Source: Bufo bufo (taxonomy: Eukaryota > Chordata > Amphibia > Anura > Bufonidae). Taken from it: 64,000 nt of DNA. Within the stretch, counting starts at the first letter, position 1; every line of letters starts with the position of its first letter. Where the stretch lies: the NCBI RefSeq assembly GCF_905171765.1, contig NC_053390.1, positions 164,712,166 through 164,776,165 of the forward strand, given 5' to 3'. Below are positions 44,542 through 54,889 of the stretch, in pieces. The position numbers and the translations under genes were made by a program. The notes below the pieces were generated by a model. It saw nothing but the letters and a program-made list of their open reading frames with translations. It had not been told where the DNA came from and did no database searches.

Positions 44542-44545
44542 TTAA

Positions 44546-44808
44546 GGGTTTTCCCCCTTGTGCAGCGGCTGTGCCAGGTTACTGCAGCTTCATTGAAGTG
44601 AATTGGATCTGAGCTGCAGTAACCCAGCATCACCACTGCAGTTTGGATGGAACAAGAAGCACAGCTCTGTTCAAAGTGCTAGTACCAGCGCAATGGCTGG
44701 AGGGAACAATTAATCTGTCGTGGTGTGGGGTGTCAGACCCTCAACGATCTGATATTAATGACCTATTCTGAGGATAGTTCTTCAATATCAGGTGCCTGGA
44801 AAACCCAT
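44546..44808. mobile_element. T2-type MITE abutting the previous one
   Basis: TTAA at 44542-44545 (shared) and 44809-44812; ends GGGTTTTCCCCCTTG and CCTGGAAAACCCA are roughly inverse. Contains AATGACCTATTCTGAGGATAG near its right end. Confidence 0.6.
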
Positions 44809-44812
44809 TTAA

Positions 44813-45229
44813 GTTATAGTCATCCAAAACATTTCCCCCATAACATAACCAGTCCTTGAGATGTTTCTTCTGTCATGTTAAAAGGTCATTGCTTCTTCCA
44901 TAGGGCACCTAATAAGCAGAGATAAATCTTTTTCACGAGGCTGGAGAAGACTAAGTAGCCAACCCATCAAAAATGTACGCTAGTGCTAAGCTTCTGGTTT
45001 CTCCTTTCCTGAGCTCAACTGAATACTTATTATCAGGCTAATAGAAAATAAATCTGGTGTGTGGGGCTTTGAGACTGGCTGCTCAAGCTCCTTCATCTGG
45101 CCCCACTACGCTACTAATTCCCAAGGTGGCAATACTCCTTTATAAATGGCTAAAATTATGAAAATGTAGTTTACTATTGTAATTGAAGAAGGAGATTCCA
45201 CTACTTAAATGTATGATTGATTTTTATTA
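44813..45229. other. Unassigned DNA
   Basis: No feature recognised. Confidence 0.3.
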
Positions 45230-45810
45230 TTAAAAGGCATTATCCCATGATTAATGTAAAAGTGAAAATCTGAGATCATATACAAGGGTCCCTCAAGATG
45301 CAATATTAATTAGTTCCAGGAGGACCATTGTATGTTGAATCTGGTGTAAAAACTCAATGAAAAAAGTGGCCTAAACGGGTGAAAATGCTCCAAACCCATA
45401 CACTGTAGCGTGTCTATAACCAGGGGAGCAATTCCTCCGCATGCGGTCCGCAGATAACGGCAATCCCCAGCAAAAAATGCGTACAATGGAGGATGCCTGG
45501 GCGGACCGCATGCACCACAAGAACATCTTACACAAAATGATACATTGTGCAGATGAAAAAAATATACATACACAAATCACTGCAAAAAATGAACCAAAAT
45601 GATACGCAACTGACAATACTAGCCAATTCCTCAGGCCGATGTTAAAAGCTGAGAACTTTGCCAATATCTTCCAGTCAGGAACATATCGGAGCCCCTCATG
45701 CACCACGTCACGGTGGGGTCTCAGCACACATGGGGTCCTACCACTCAACTGCCCGTGGTGTGTGAACAGGGTCTGAACAGTGCTAGAAACAAACTCACAG
45801 CCAGACTCTC

Positions 45811-46028
45811 ACATAGAAACATAGAATGTGTCGGCAGATAAGAACCATTTGGCCCATCTAGTCTGCCCAATATACTGAATACTATGGATAGCCCCCGGCC
45901 CTATCTTATATGAAGGATAGCCTTATTCCTATCCCATGCATGCTTAAACTCCTTCACTGTATTTGCAGCTACCACTTCTGCAGGAAGGCTATTCCATGCA
46001 TCCACTACTCTCTCAGTAAAGTAACGTG
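45811..46028 (-). pseudogene. 3' end of a CR1/Rex-like LINE
   Basis: On the minus strand the translation RERVVDAWNSLPAEVV..NTVKEFKHAWDRN is the C-terminal tail of a non-LTR retrotransposon polyprotein (the 'RvV..WN.LP..vv.a.....FK..lD' pattern), followed by a 3' UTR ending CATTCTATGTTTCTATG. It is 5'-truncated and interrupts the left arm of the surrounding palindrome. Confidence 0.7.
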
Positions 46029-46068
46029 TGGTATCACCAATGCACTGTGAGGTAGGATAAAGCTGTGA

Positions 46069-46164
46069 GCCGCACCCACAACAGACCATGTGACACAGAA
46101 GCCGCACCCACAACAGACCATGTGACACAGAAGCCACACCCACAACAGACCATGTGACACAGAA
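46069..46164. repeat. Minisatellite, three 32-bp units
   Basis: Unit starting GCCGCACCCACAACAGACCA is repeated three times with one or two changes (at 46069, 46101 and 46133). It lies at the loop of the palindrome. Confidence 0.9.
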
Positions 46165-47899
46165 GCTACCAGGTGCAAAAGAATGTACCAACAAAATAAA
46201 GTGGCACATTCCATACACATAAGGACAAAAACTCACTGAAAAAAGTGGCCTAAACAGGTGAAAATGGTCTGTTGTGGGTGCGGCTCACAGCTTTATCCTA
46301 CCTCACAGTGCATTGGTGATACCACTATGGAGGCCTGTGAGAGCCTGTCCGCGAGTTGGTTTCTAGCACTGTTCAGACCCTGTTCACACACCACGGGCAG
46401 TTGAGTGGTAGGACCCCATGTGTGCTGAGACCCCACCGTGACGTGGTGCATGAGGGGCTCCGATATGTTCCTGACTGGAAGATATTGTTAAAAGCTGGGA
46501 ACTTTGCCATCGGCCTGAGGAATTAGCTAGTATTGTCAGTTGCGTTTCATTTTGGTGCATTTTTTGCAGTGATTTGTGAATCCATTGTAAGTTGAGTAAT
46601 TGGTTCCAAAGCCCCAAAATGTCATGCAAAAGGAGAAAATTAAGATTTAAGAACAATAAGCAGATTACTAAAACAGATAAAGCAAGTCCTTACATATAAC
46701 AGTCAGGAATAGCTCCTAACTAGCAACTAATACATTTATTTTTACCACAGAAGTGGACTTTATTGGTTGGACCTGAGTCTGAGACATTGTATGTTGAGTC
46801 TAGTTTCAACTTTCACCTTATGATGGGTCAGAAAAGACCATTGTATGCGGAAAATATTGTATCCTGAGGCCCCACTGTAGTGCATGACAGTCTAACAAGC
46901 TTTGAACCAGCCCTGTACCTCACATGAGATCTCCCCATTCATTCCTCAAATTGCTCTGCTAGATTTATTTCAAGCTGGCAGCTTAGGGGGTGTGCACTTT
47001 CTCAAAGGGACATGTCCTTTCTGATGCAGCTGACGGATGTGCTTCCATCTCAGTGAGCAGGACAGAGAAATTAGAAAAAGAGCAAACAGCAGGTGGCGCC
47101 ATACAGATACATTACTGTAAATTAATCAGTGGCTATGCAAATTTTTAATTATCCCAAAAAAGAAGACAACTGGTCGGCACCACTCGCTGACACCATAGAA
47201 GTCCAATCCGACGGGATATATAGCGGGTGGTGCTCAGTGGTAAAAAGTATAGACATATGAAAAAGGCCAACCAGTAGAGATCATCCACAGCATTCACACG
47301 ATTAATGTCCTGTCCATTTTACTGAAGAAAAATGCACGATGCAGGTGTCATACTGGGCAGATACAAGTGGCCTACGGCTGTTTCACGTCGCGTGATGCTT
47401 TCTCAAGGCCTAGTGGGGTAAGGCGTAATCACGTCTTTTAACCCCTGTCTGTCTGTCGAGTTAACACTACTTTATGCAATAACAAACAAGGCTTTAACCA
47501 CTTCAGCCCCCAGTGCTTAAACACCCTGAAAGACCAGGCCACTTTTTACACTTCTGACCTACACTACTTTCACCGTTTATTGCTCGGTCATGCAACTTAC
47601 CACCCAAATGAATTTTACCTCCTTTTCTTCTCACTAATAGAGCTTTCATTTGGTGGTATTTCATTGCTGCTGACATTTTTACTTTTTTTGTTATTAATCG
47701 AAATTTAACGATTTTTTTGCAAAAAAATGACATTTTTCACTTTCAGTTGTAAAATTTTGCAAAAAAAACGAGATCCATATAGAAATTTTGCTCTAAATTT
47801 ATAGTTCTACATGTCTTTGATAAAAAAAAAATGGTTTGGGTAAAAGTTATAGCGTTTACAAACTATGGTACAAAAATGTGAATTTCCGCTTTTTGAAGC

Positions 47900-49660
47900 A
47901 GCTCTGACTTTCTGAGCACCTGTCATGTTTCCTGAGGTTCTACAATGGCCAGACAGTACAAACACCCCACAAATGACCCCATTTCGGAAAGTACACACCC
48001 TAAGGTATTCGCTGATGGGCATAGTGAGTTCATAGAACTTTTTATTTTTTGTCACAAGTTAGCGGAAAATGATGATTTTTTTTTTTTTTTTTTTTTTTTC
48101 TTACAAAGTCTCATATTCCACTAACTTGTGACAAAAAATAAAAACTTCTATGAACTCACTATGCCCATCACGAAATACCTTGGGGTCTCTTCTTTCCAAA
48201 ATGGGGTCACTTGTGGGGTAGTTATACTGCCCTGGCATTCTAGGGGCCCAAATGTGTGGTAAGGAGTTTGAAATCAAATTCTGAAAAAAATGACCTGTCA
48301 AATCCGAAAGGTGCTCTTTGGAATATGGGCCCCTTTGCCCACCTAGGCTGCAAAAAAGTGTCACACATCTGGTATCTCCGTACTCAGGAGAAGGTGGGGA
48401 ATGTGTTTTGGGGTGTCATTTTATATATACCCATGCTGGGTAAGAGAAATATCTTGGCAAAAGACAACTTTTCCCATTTTTTTATACAAAGTTGGCATTT
48501 GACCAAGATATTTATCTCACCCAGCATGGGTATATATAAAATGACACCCCAAAACACATTCCCCACCTTCTCCTGAGTACGGAGATACCAGATGTGTGAC
48601 ACTTTTTTGCAGCCTAGGTGGGCAAAGGGGCCCATATTCCAAAGAGCACCTTTCGGATTTGACAGGTCATTTTTTTCAGAATTTGATTTCAAACTCCTTA
48701 CCACACATTTGGGCCTCTAGAATGCCAGGGCAGTATAACTACCCCACAAGTGACCCCATTTTGGAAAGAAGACACCCCAAGGTATTCCGTGAGGGGCATG
48801 GCAAGTTCCTAGAATTTTTTATTTTTTGTCACAAGTTAGTGGAAAATGATGATTTTTTTTTTTTTTTTTTTTTTTCATACAAAGTCTCATATTCCACTAA
48901 CTTGTGACAAAAAATAAAAACTTCCATGAACTCACTATGCCCATCAGCGAATACCTTGGGGTCTCTTCTTTCCAAAATGGGGTCACTTGTGGGGTAGTTA
49001 TACTGCCCTGGCATTTTCCAGGGGCCCTAATGTCTGGTAAGTAGGTAAATGACCTGTGAAATCCGAAAGGTGCTCTTTGGAATGTGGGCCCCTTTGCCCA
49101 CCTAGGCTGCAAAAAAGTGTCACACATCTGGTATCTCCGTACTCAGGAGAAGGTGGGGAATGTGTTTTGGGGTGTCATTTTACATATACCCATGCTGGGT
49201 GAGAGAAATATCTTGGCAAAAGACAACTTTTCCCATTTTTTTTATACAAAGTTGGCATTTGACCAAGATATTTATCTCACCCAGCATGGGTATATGTAAA
49301 ATGACACCCCAAAACATATTCCCCAACTTCTGCTGAATACGGAGATACCACATGTGTGACACTTTTTTGCAGCCTAGGTGGGCAAAGGTGCCCAAATTCC
49401 TTTTAGGAGGGCATTTTTAGACATTTGGATACCAGACTTCTTCTCACGCTTTGGGGCCCCTAAAATGCCAGGGCAGTATAAATACCCCACATGTGACCCC
49501 ATTTTGGAAAGAAGACACCCCAAGGTTTTCAATGAGGGGCATGGCGAGTTCATTGAAAAAAAAAATTTTGGCACAAGTTAGCGGAAATAGATTTTTTTGA
49601 TTTTGTTCTCACAAAGTCTCCCTTTCCGCTAACTTGGGACAAAAATTTCAATCTTTCATG
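47900..49660. repeat. Array of alternating inverted ~390-bp units in pB4
   Basis: The same unit appears in alternating orientation. Its landmarks are 'ACTAACTTGTGACAAAAAAT', 'CCAAAATGGGGTCACTTGTG', 'CCTAGGCTGCAAAAAAGTGT' and 'CATTCCCCACCTTCTCCTGA' or their complements. Folding centres are near 48090, 48490, 48870, 49245 and 49590. T-rich runs mark centres 1 and 3, and 'TTTTATACAAAGTTGGCATTTGA'-type sequence (here split by the centre) marks centres 2 and 4. Both strands thus show repeated open frames that are not genes. Confidence 0.85.
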
Positions 49661-50079
49661 GACTCAATATGCCCCTCAGCGAATACCTTGGGGTGTCTTC
49701 TTTCCAAAATGGTGTTATTTGTGGGGTGTTTGTACTGCCCTGGCATTTGAGGGTCTCCGCAATCATTACATGTATGCCCAGCATTAGGAGTTTCTGCTAT
49801 TCTCCTTATATTGAGCATACGGGTAATGAGATTTTTTTTTTCCGTTCAGCCTCTGGGCTGAAAGAAAAAAATGAACGGCACAGATTTCTTCATTCGCATC
49901 GATCAATGTGGATGAAAAAATCTCTGCCAAAAAAAGAAAAAGGAGGGGAAAGGCGTCTGCCAGGACATAGGAGCTCCGCCCAACATCCATACCCACTTCA
50001 GCTCGTATGCCCTGGCAAACCAGATTTTTCCATTCACATCAATCGATGTGGATGAATAAATCATTGCCGGGATTTTTTT

Positions 50080-50108
50080 TTTTATATATATACAGTATAT
50101 ATATACAA
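50080..50108. repeat. TA-rich microsatellite in the pB4 tail
   Basis: TATATATATACAGTATATATATAC. Confidence 0.7.
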
Positions 50109-50618
50109 GTGTTTGCCAAAGTATATGAACACCGCCACCTCCTCAGCTCATATGCCTCGGCAAACGTATCTTTTACTGCAGAGGAGAAATCTCGTTTTGC
50201 AGCGCCGCATACACCGACTTGCGTGTAATCTGACAGCAGCGCAATGCTTCTGTCCGAATGCACATCAGTGCTGCAGCTAGTCGATCGGTTGGTCCACCTG
50301 AAAGGTAAAAAAAACAAAACAAAAAAGAAAAAACCAGGCCGCAAAGCAATAACTTTATTAACTGTTGAACAGAACATAGAAACTTTTTTTAAACTTTTTT
50401 AACTGAACATTTAACTTTTTTACTTACCGGTATTTTTTTTTTACCTTTTATAGAACAAACCTCTCCTTCCCCATGGGACAATGTGCAAAGCGCAAATCGC
50501 CCAAAGATGTGGCGAAGTACGTTATGCACTTTATCCCAGGTGAAAGGAGAGGTTTGCAGCAGCTGTGAGTGAATGGGCCCTAATAGCCCTGTGTGCCTGT
50601 CCTGGTGAGATGTGATCC

Positions 50619-52571
50619 CTATGCTAGGTGTACCTGTGTGTGGTACTTCCGGAAACACTCTCCATAGCATAGGGCAGGGTGGTCAGCACAGTCAGGACAG
50701 AAATAGCGGGTGTCACGCCTTATTCCACTCCTGCTACAGACACGACATCTTTTTCGGGGTGACGGTTGGGTTGAGGTACCAGGAACGACACTGGGGAAAT
50801 GTCGCTCGTGTAGACGGCTAACTACACTGGTGGATGGGGCCACGGAACCTCCTGGGTAAAGGAGGTTCTCGATGATCTCTTCCTGGAATTTGAGGAAGGA
50901 TCCTGTTCTCCCAGCCTTACTGTAGAGAACAAAACTATTGTAGAGCGCCAATTGAATTAAATATACAGACACCTTCTTATACCAGCGTCTGGTTCTGCGG
51001 GAAACTAAATACGGAGACAACATCTGGTCATTGAAGTCCACCCCTCCCATGAGCGCATTATAGTCGTGGACACAGAGGGGCTTTTCAATGACACGGGTTG
51101 CTCGCTCAATTTGGATTGTCGTGTCTGCGTGAATGGAGGAGAGCATGTAAACGTCACGCTTGTCTCTCCATTTCACCGCGAGCAGTTCTTCGTTACACAA
51201 GGCAGCCCTCTGCCCCCTTGCAAGACGGGTGGTTACAAGCCGTTGGGGGAAGCCCACGCGACTAGTTCGCGCGGTGCCACAGGCGCAAATCCGTTCTAGA
51301 AACAAATGCCTAAAGAGGGCCACACTTGTGTAGAAATTGTCCACATAAAGATGGTACCCCTTGCCGAATAAGGGTGACACCAAGTCCCAGACTGTCTTCC
51401 CACTGCTCCCCAGGTAGTCAGGGCAACCGACCGGCTCCAGGGTCTGATCTTTTCCCTCATAGATCCGAAATTTGTGGGTATAGCCTGTGGCCCTTTCACA
51501 GAGCTTATACAATTTGACCCCATACCGGGCACGCTTGCTTGGGATGTATTGTTTGAAGCCAAGGCGCCCGGTAAAATGTATTAGGGACTCGTCTACGCAG
51601 ATGTTTTGCTCAGGGGTATACAAATCTGCAAATTTCAGGTTGAAATGGTCTATGAGGGGCCGAATTTTGTGGAGCCGGTCAAAAGCAGGGTGGCCTCTGG
51701 GACGGGAGGTGGTATTGTCGCTAAAATGCAGAAAACGTAGGATGGTCTCAAATCGTGTCCTGGACATAGCAGCAGAGAACATGGGCATGTGATGAATTGG
51801 GTGCGTTGACCAATATGACCGCAATTCATGCTTTTTTGTCAGGCCCATGTTGAGGAGAAGGCCCAAAAAAATTTTAAGTTCGGAAACTTGGACTGGTTTC
51901 CACCGGAAAGGCTGGGCATAATAGCTTCCCGGGTTAGCGGTTATAAATTGTGTGGCATACTGGTTGGTCTCTGCCACGACTAAGTCCAAGAGCTCCGCAG
52001 TCAAGAACAGCTCAAAAAATCCCAGGGCCGAACCGATTTGAGCCGTCTCAACCCGAACGCCAGACTGGGCGGTGAAAGGGGGAACTACTGGTGCGGCTGA
52101 AGTTGGTGACTGCCAATCAGGATTTGCCAGCACCTCAGGGACTCTAGGGGCTCTACGGGCCCGTCTTTGCGGTGGCTGCGACGGGGGTAACTATTGCACG
52201 TGCCACCGTACCAGCTTCAACTGCCCTTCTGGTGCTCGCTACTTCACCATGTTGTACGGCAGTGCTGGTACTAGGTCCAGGAAGGGCTGCGCTGCTGGTG
52301 TATGCCTCACCACGTGATCCGGCAGCGACAGCCCACTCTGCTGCTCTTGAAGCGGATCCTGCGTAACCTGTGGTCTAGCGACATGGGGCCGGGTACGCCT
52401 GGTGCTGCCAGGGACCTCCACCTCCTCGTCCGAACTTTGGGTCAGAGAGCCACTGCTTTCCACAGGTTCATATTCTGACCCGCTAGATTCGTCAGATGAG
52501 GGTTCCCACTCCTCATCCGACTGGGTCAGAATCCTGTAGGCCTCTTCAGAAGAATACCCCCTGTTTGACAT
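50619..52571 (-). pseudogene. piggyBac transposase of pB4, disrupted in the N-terminal linker
   Basis: Reads from an ATG at 52571 (MSNRGYSSEEAYRILTQSDE, acidic/serine-rich N-terminus) to a stop at 50619. From codon 52133 a 504-residue frame is open. It holds the catalytic triad: D (ICVDESLI, codon 51591-51593), D (HLYVDNFYTS, 51339-51341) and D (LMGGVDFNDQ, 51036-51038). It ends with a cysteine-rich domain CRVCSRSGIRRDT...CPDCADHPALCYGEC. The two open parts share one phase, but two TAG codons lie between them, near 52237 and 52190. The intervening linker looks more protein-like in another phase, so a pair of compensating indels (near 52315 and 52170) is the likelier damage. Total length would be about 650 residues. 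Catalytic domain appears preserved. Confidence 0.85.
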
Positions 52572-53528
52572 TTTGGACTACTAAATTTAGGGGTATTCCC
52601 TGAGACTACCCAAGAAAAAAAGCAAACCTGTCTTACAAAGGGGAGGCTAGCGAAGTACCGGAGGCTGCTGCGGTTGATAAAAAATATCAAAACTGATTTT
52701 TTTATCGCCGCAGTGCGTGTAAAATGAATGTGCAGTGATCAAAAAATATATATTTTTTGTCACTGCGGTGGGGCAGGGCGTGGGTGAACGCACGTGTGGG
52801 CGACCGATCAGGCCTGATCGGGCAAACACTGCGTTTTGGGTGGAGGGCGAGCTAAGGTGACACTAATACTATTATAGATCTGACCGTGATCAGTTTTGAT
52901 CACTTACAGATACTATAAAAGTACAAATGCTGATTAGCGATACGCTAAACAGCGAATAAAAGTGACTGCGGTGCGGTGGGGTGGGCGCTAACTGACGCTA
53001 ACTACCTAACCAAGGGGCCTAAACTATCCCTAAAACCTAACAGCCAATACCAGTGAAAAAAAAAAAGTGACAGTTTACACTGATCACTTTTTTTCCTTTC
53101 ACTAGTGATTGACAGGGGCGATCAAAGGGGTGATCAAAGGGTTAATTGGGGTGCAGGTGGGTGATCTGGGGCTAAGGTGTAGTGTTGGTGCTACTCACAG
53201 TTCAGTCTGCTCCTGTGCTGGATCCAACCGACGAAAAGGACCAGCACAGGAGCAGACAAGCCATATAACAGATCATATTTACTAATATGATCTGTTATAT
53301 GACTTTGGATTGGATTTTTTGAAAATCGCCAGCCTGCCAGCCAATGATCGTTGCTGGCAGGCTGGTGACGAAATACTTCTTTTAATTTTGCCGGCCCGCG
53401 ATGCGCATGCGCGGGCCGGCTTTGAGCGAAATCTCGCGTCTCGCGAGATGACGCGTATATGCGTGACTCTGCGCAGCGCTGCCACCTCCGGAACGCAATC
53501 CTGCGTTAGGCGGTCCGGAGGTGGTTAA

Positions 53529-53599
53529 AATAATCATTATCGAGAAAAAAAACTCACAGAAATAAATTCATAATCACTATTAAATTCATAGAAAAATAG

Positions 53600-53668
<69 letters not shown>

Positions 53669-53710
53669 CTGTATTTTCTCAAAGAAATGACAGATTGAAG
53701 CCACAGGGTC
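53529..53710 (-). pseudogene. Penelope-like element, C-terminal coding end and start of 3' UTR
   Basis: On the minus strand, read after the GIY-YIG part and across the TTAA insertion site, the codons continue GAFKT and, with one frame change, CGFNLSFL, fitting the conserved Penelope tail 'P.GLN...'. The rest is AT-rich UTR containing a TA microsatellite. Confidence 0.55.
53603..53666. repeat. (TA)n microsatellite
   Basis: Over 60 bp of TA alternation in the 3' UTR of the Penelope-like element. Confidence 0.95.
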
Positions 53711-53714
53711 TTAA

Positions 53715-54388
53715 AGGGAACCTGTCACCTGCAAAACGCATATTAAACCGACCACAGTACCTTACAGTATCTATCCCCCAGTGTGTTGCTAATCAAGTTT
53801 TTCTTTCCTTTTTGTGTTTCTTCATACTTGTTAAAAACGCTGTTTTAATGTCAGTTGGCGCTGTCTCCGAGTCAGGCTTGAAGTCAAGGGGGCAGCGGCC
53901 TCCTTGCTTCATTTAAAGCTAAGCCCGCCCCTTACTCCTCCTCTCTACAATTAGATGGACATGCTGCCGTGAAGCTGGGATCCCGCTCTTCTAGCGCATG
54001 CGCGGTATGCTGCCTGTTACAGCGCGATCCTCACTCATCCGCTTGCATTTTGCTGACTGTGGATGCGCCGGACAGTTCGATTGCGCTCGCGCCCGGCCGT
54101 CACTCTGTACAGCGCATGCGCTAGAAGAGCGTGATGACGGCAGCATGTCCATCTAATTGTAGAGAGGAGGGGTAAGGAGCGGGCTTAGCTTTACTTGAAG
54201 CAAGGAGGCCACTGCCCCCTTGACTTCAAGCCTGATTCGGAGACAGCGCCAACCGACATTAAAACAGCGTTTTTAACAAGTATGAAGAAACACAAAGAGG
54301 AAAGAAAAACATGATTAGCAACACACTGGGGGATACTGTAAGGTACTGTGGTCGGTTTAATATGCGTTTTGCAGGTGACAGGTTCCCT
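53715..54388. mobile_element. T2-type MITE with long inverted arms
   Basis: TTAA at 53711-53714 and 54389-54392; ends AGGGAACCTGTCACCTGC and its inverse. Arms of roughly 260 bp pair (TTAAACCGACCACAGTACC facing GGTACTGTGGTCGGTTTAA). Its right TTAA is the left target site of pB3. Confidence 0.9.
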
Positions 54389-54889
54389 TTAACCCCTTAA
54401 GGACACAGCCTTTTTACACCTTAGGACCAGGCCATTTTTTGAAAATCTGACCAGAGTCCCTTTAAGTGCTGATAACTTTAAAACGGTTTGACTTATCCAG
54501 GCCGTTCTGAGATTGTTTTTTCGTCACATATTGTACTTCATGACACTGGTAAAATGGAGTCAAAAAAAAAATTTTTTTTGCACCAAAAAATACCTAATTT
54601 AACAAAAATTTGAAAAAAATTAGCAAATTTCAAAGTTTCAGTTTCTCTACTTCTGTAATACATAGTAATACCCCCAAAAATTGTGATGATTTTACATTCC
54701 CCATATGTCTACTTCATGTTTGAATTGTTTTGGGAATGATATTTTATTTTTTGGGGATGTTATAAGGCTTAAAAGTTTAGAAGCAAATCTTGAAATTTTT
54801 CCGAAATTTACAAAAACTCAATTTCTAGGGACCAGTTCAGGTCTCAAGTCACTTTGCGAGGCTTACATTATAGAAACCACCCAAAAATG

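Larger units (their letters stand above)
45283..46877. mobile_element. TA-flanked TIR element with a long internal palindrome
   Basis: TA at 45281-45282 and 46878-46879. Left end CAAGGGTCCCTCAAGATGCA and the inverse of the right end CAGTGGGGCCTCAGGATACA are similar, and both continue into CAATATT. Inside, 45571-45800 is inverse to 46330-46575, and 46029-46090 is inverse to 46262-46323. No transposase is evident; a non-autonomous Tc1/mariner-type element is the likeliest reading. Confidence 0.6.
47498..53524 (-). mobile_element. piggyBac-like element, copy 4 (pB4), nearly full-length
   Basis: TTAA at 47494-47497 and 53525-53528. Left end CCACTTCAGCCCCCAG and right end inverse CCACCTCCGGACCGC give a short terminal repeat CCAC(C/T)TC. 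The transposase gene (50619-52571) reads on the minus strand; the 5' leader is 52572-53524 and the 3' region 47498-50618 holds alternating inverted repeats. It sits in the 3' UTR of the Penelope-like element. 6.0 kb is long for a piggyBac element because of the tail. Confidence 0.85.

Noticed and set aside
48101..49581. Several similar 60-106-codon frames on both strands
   Set aside because: They are the same unit of the inverted array in pB4 read in alternate orientation; low-complexity ends run through T tracts and no domain is present.
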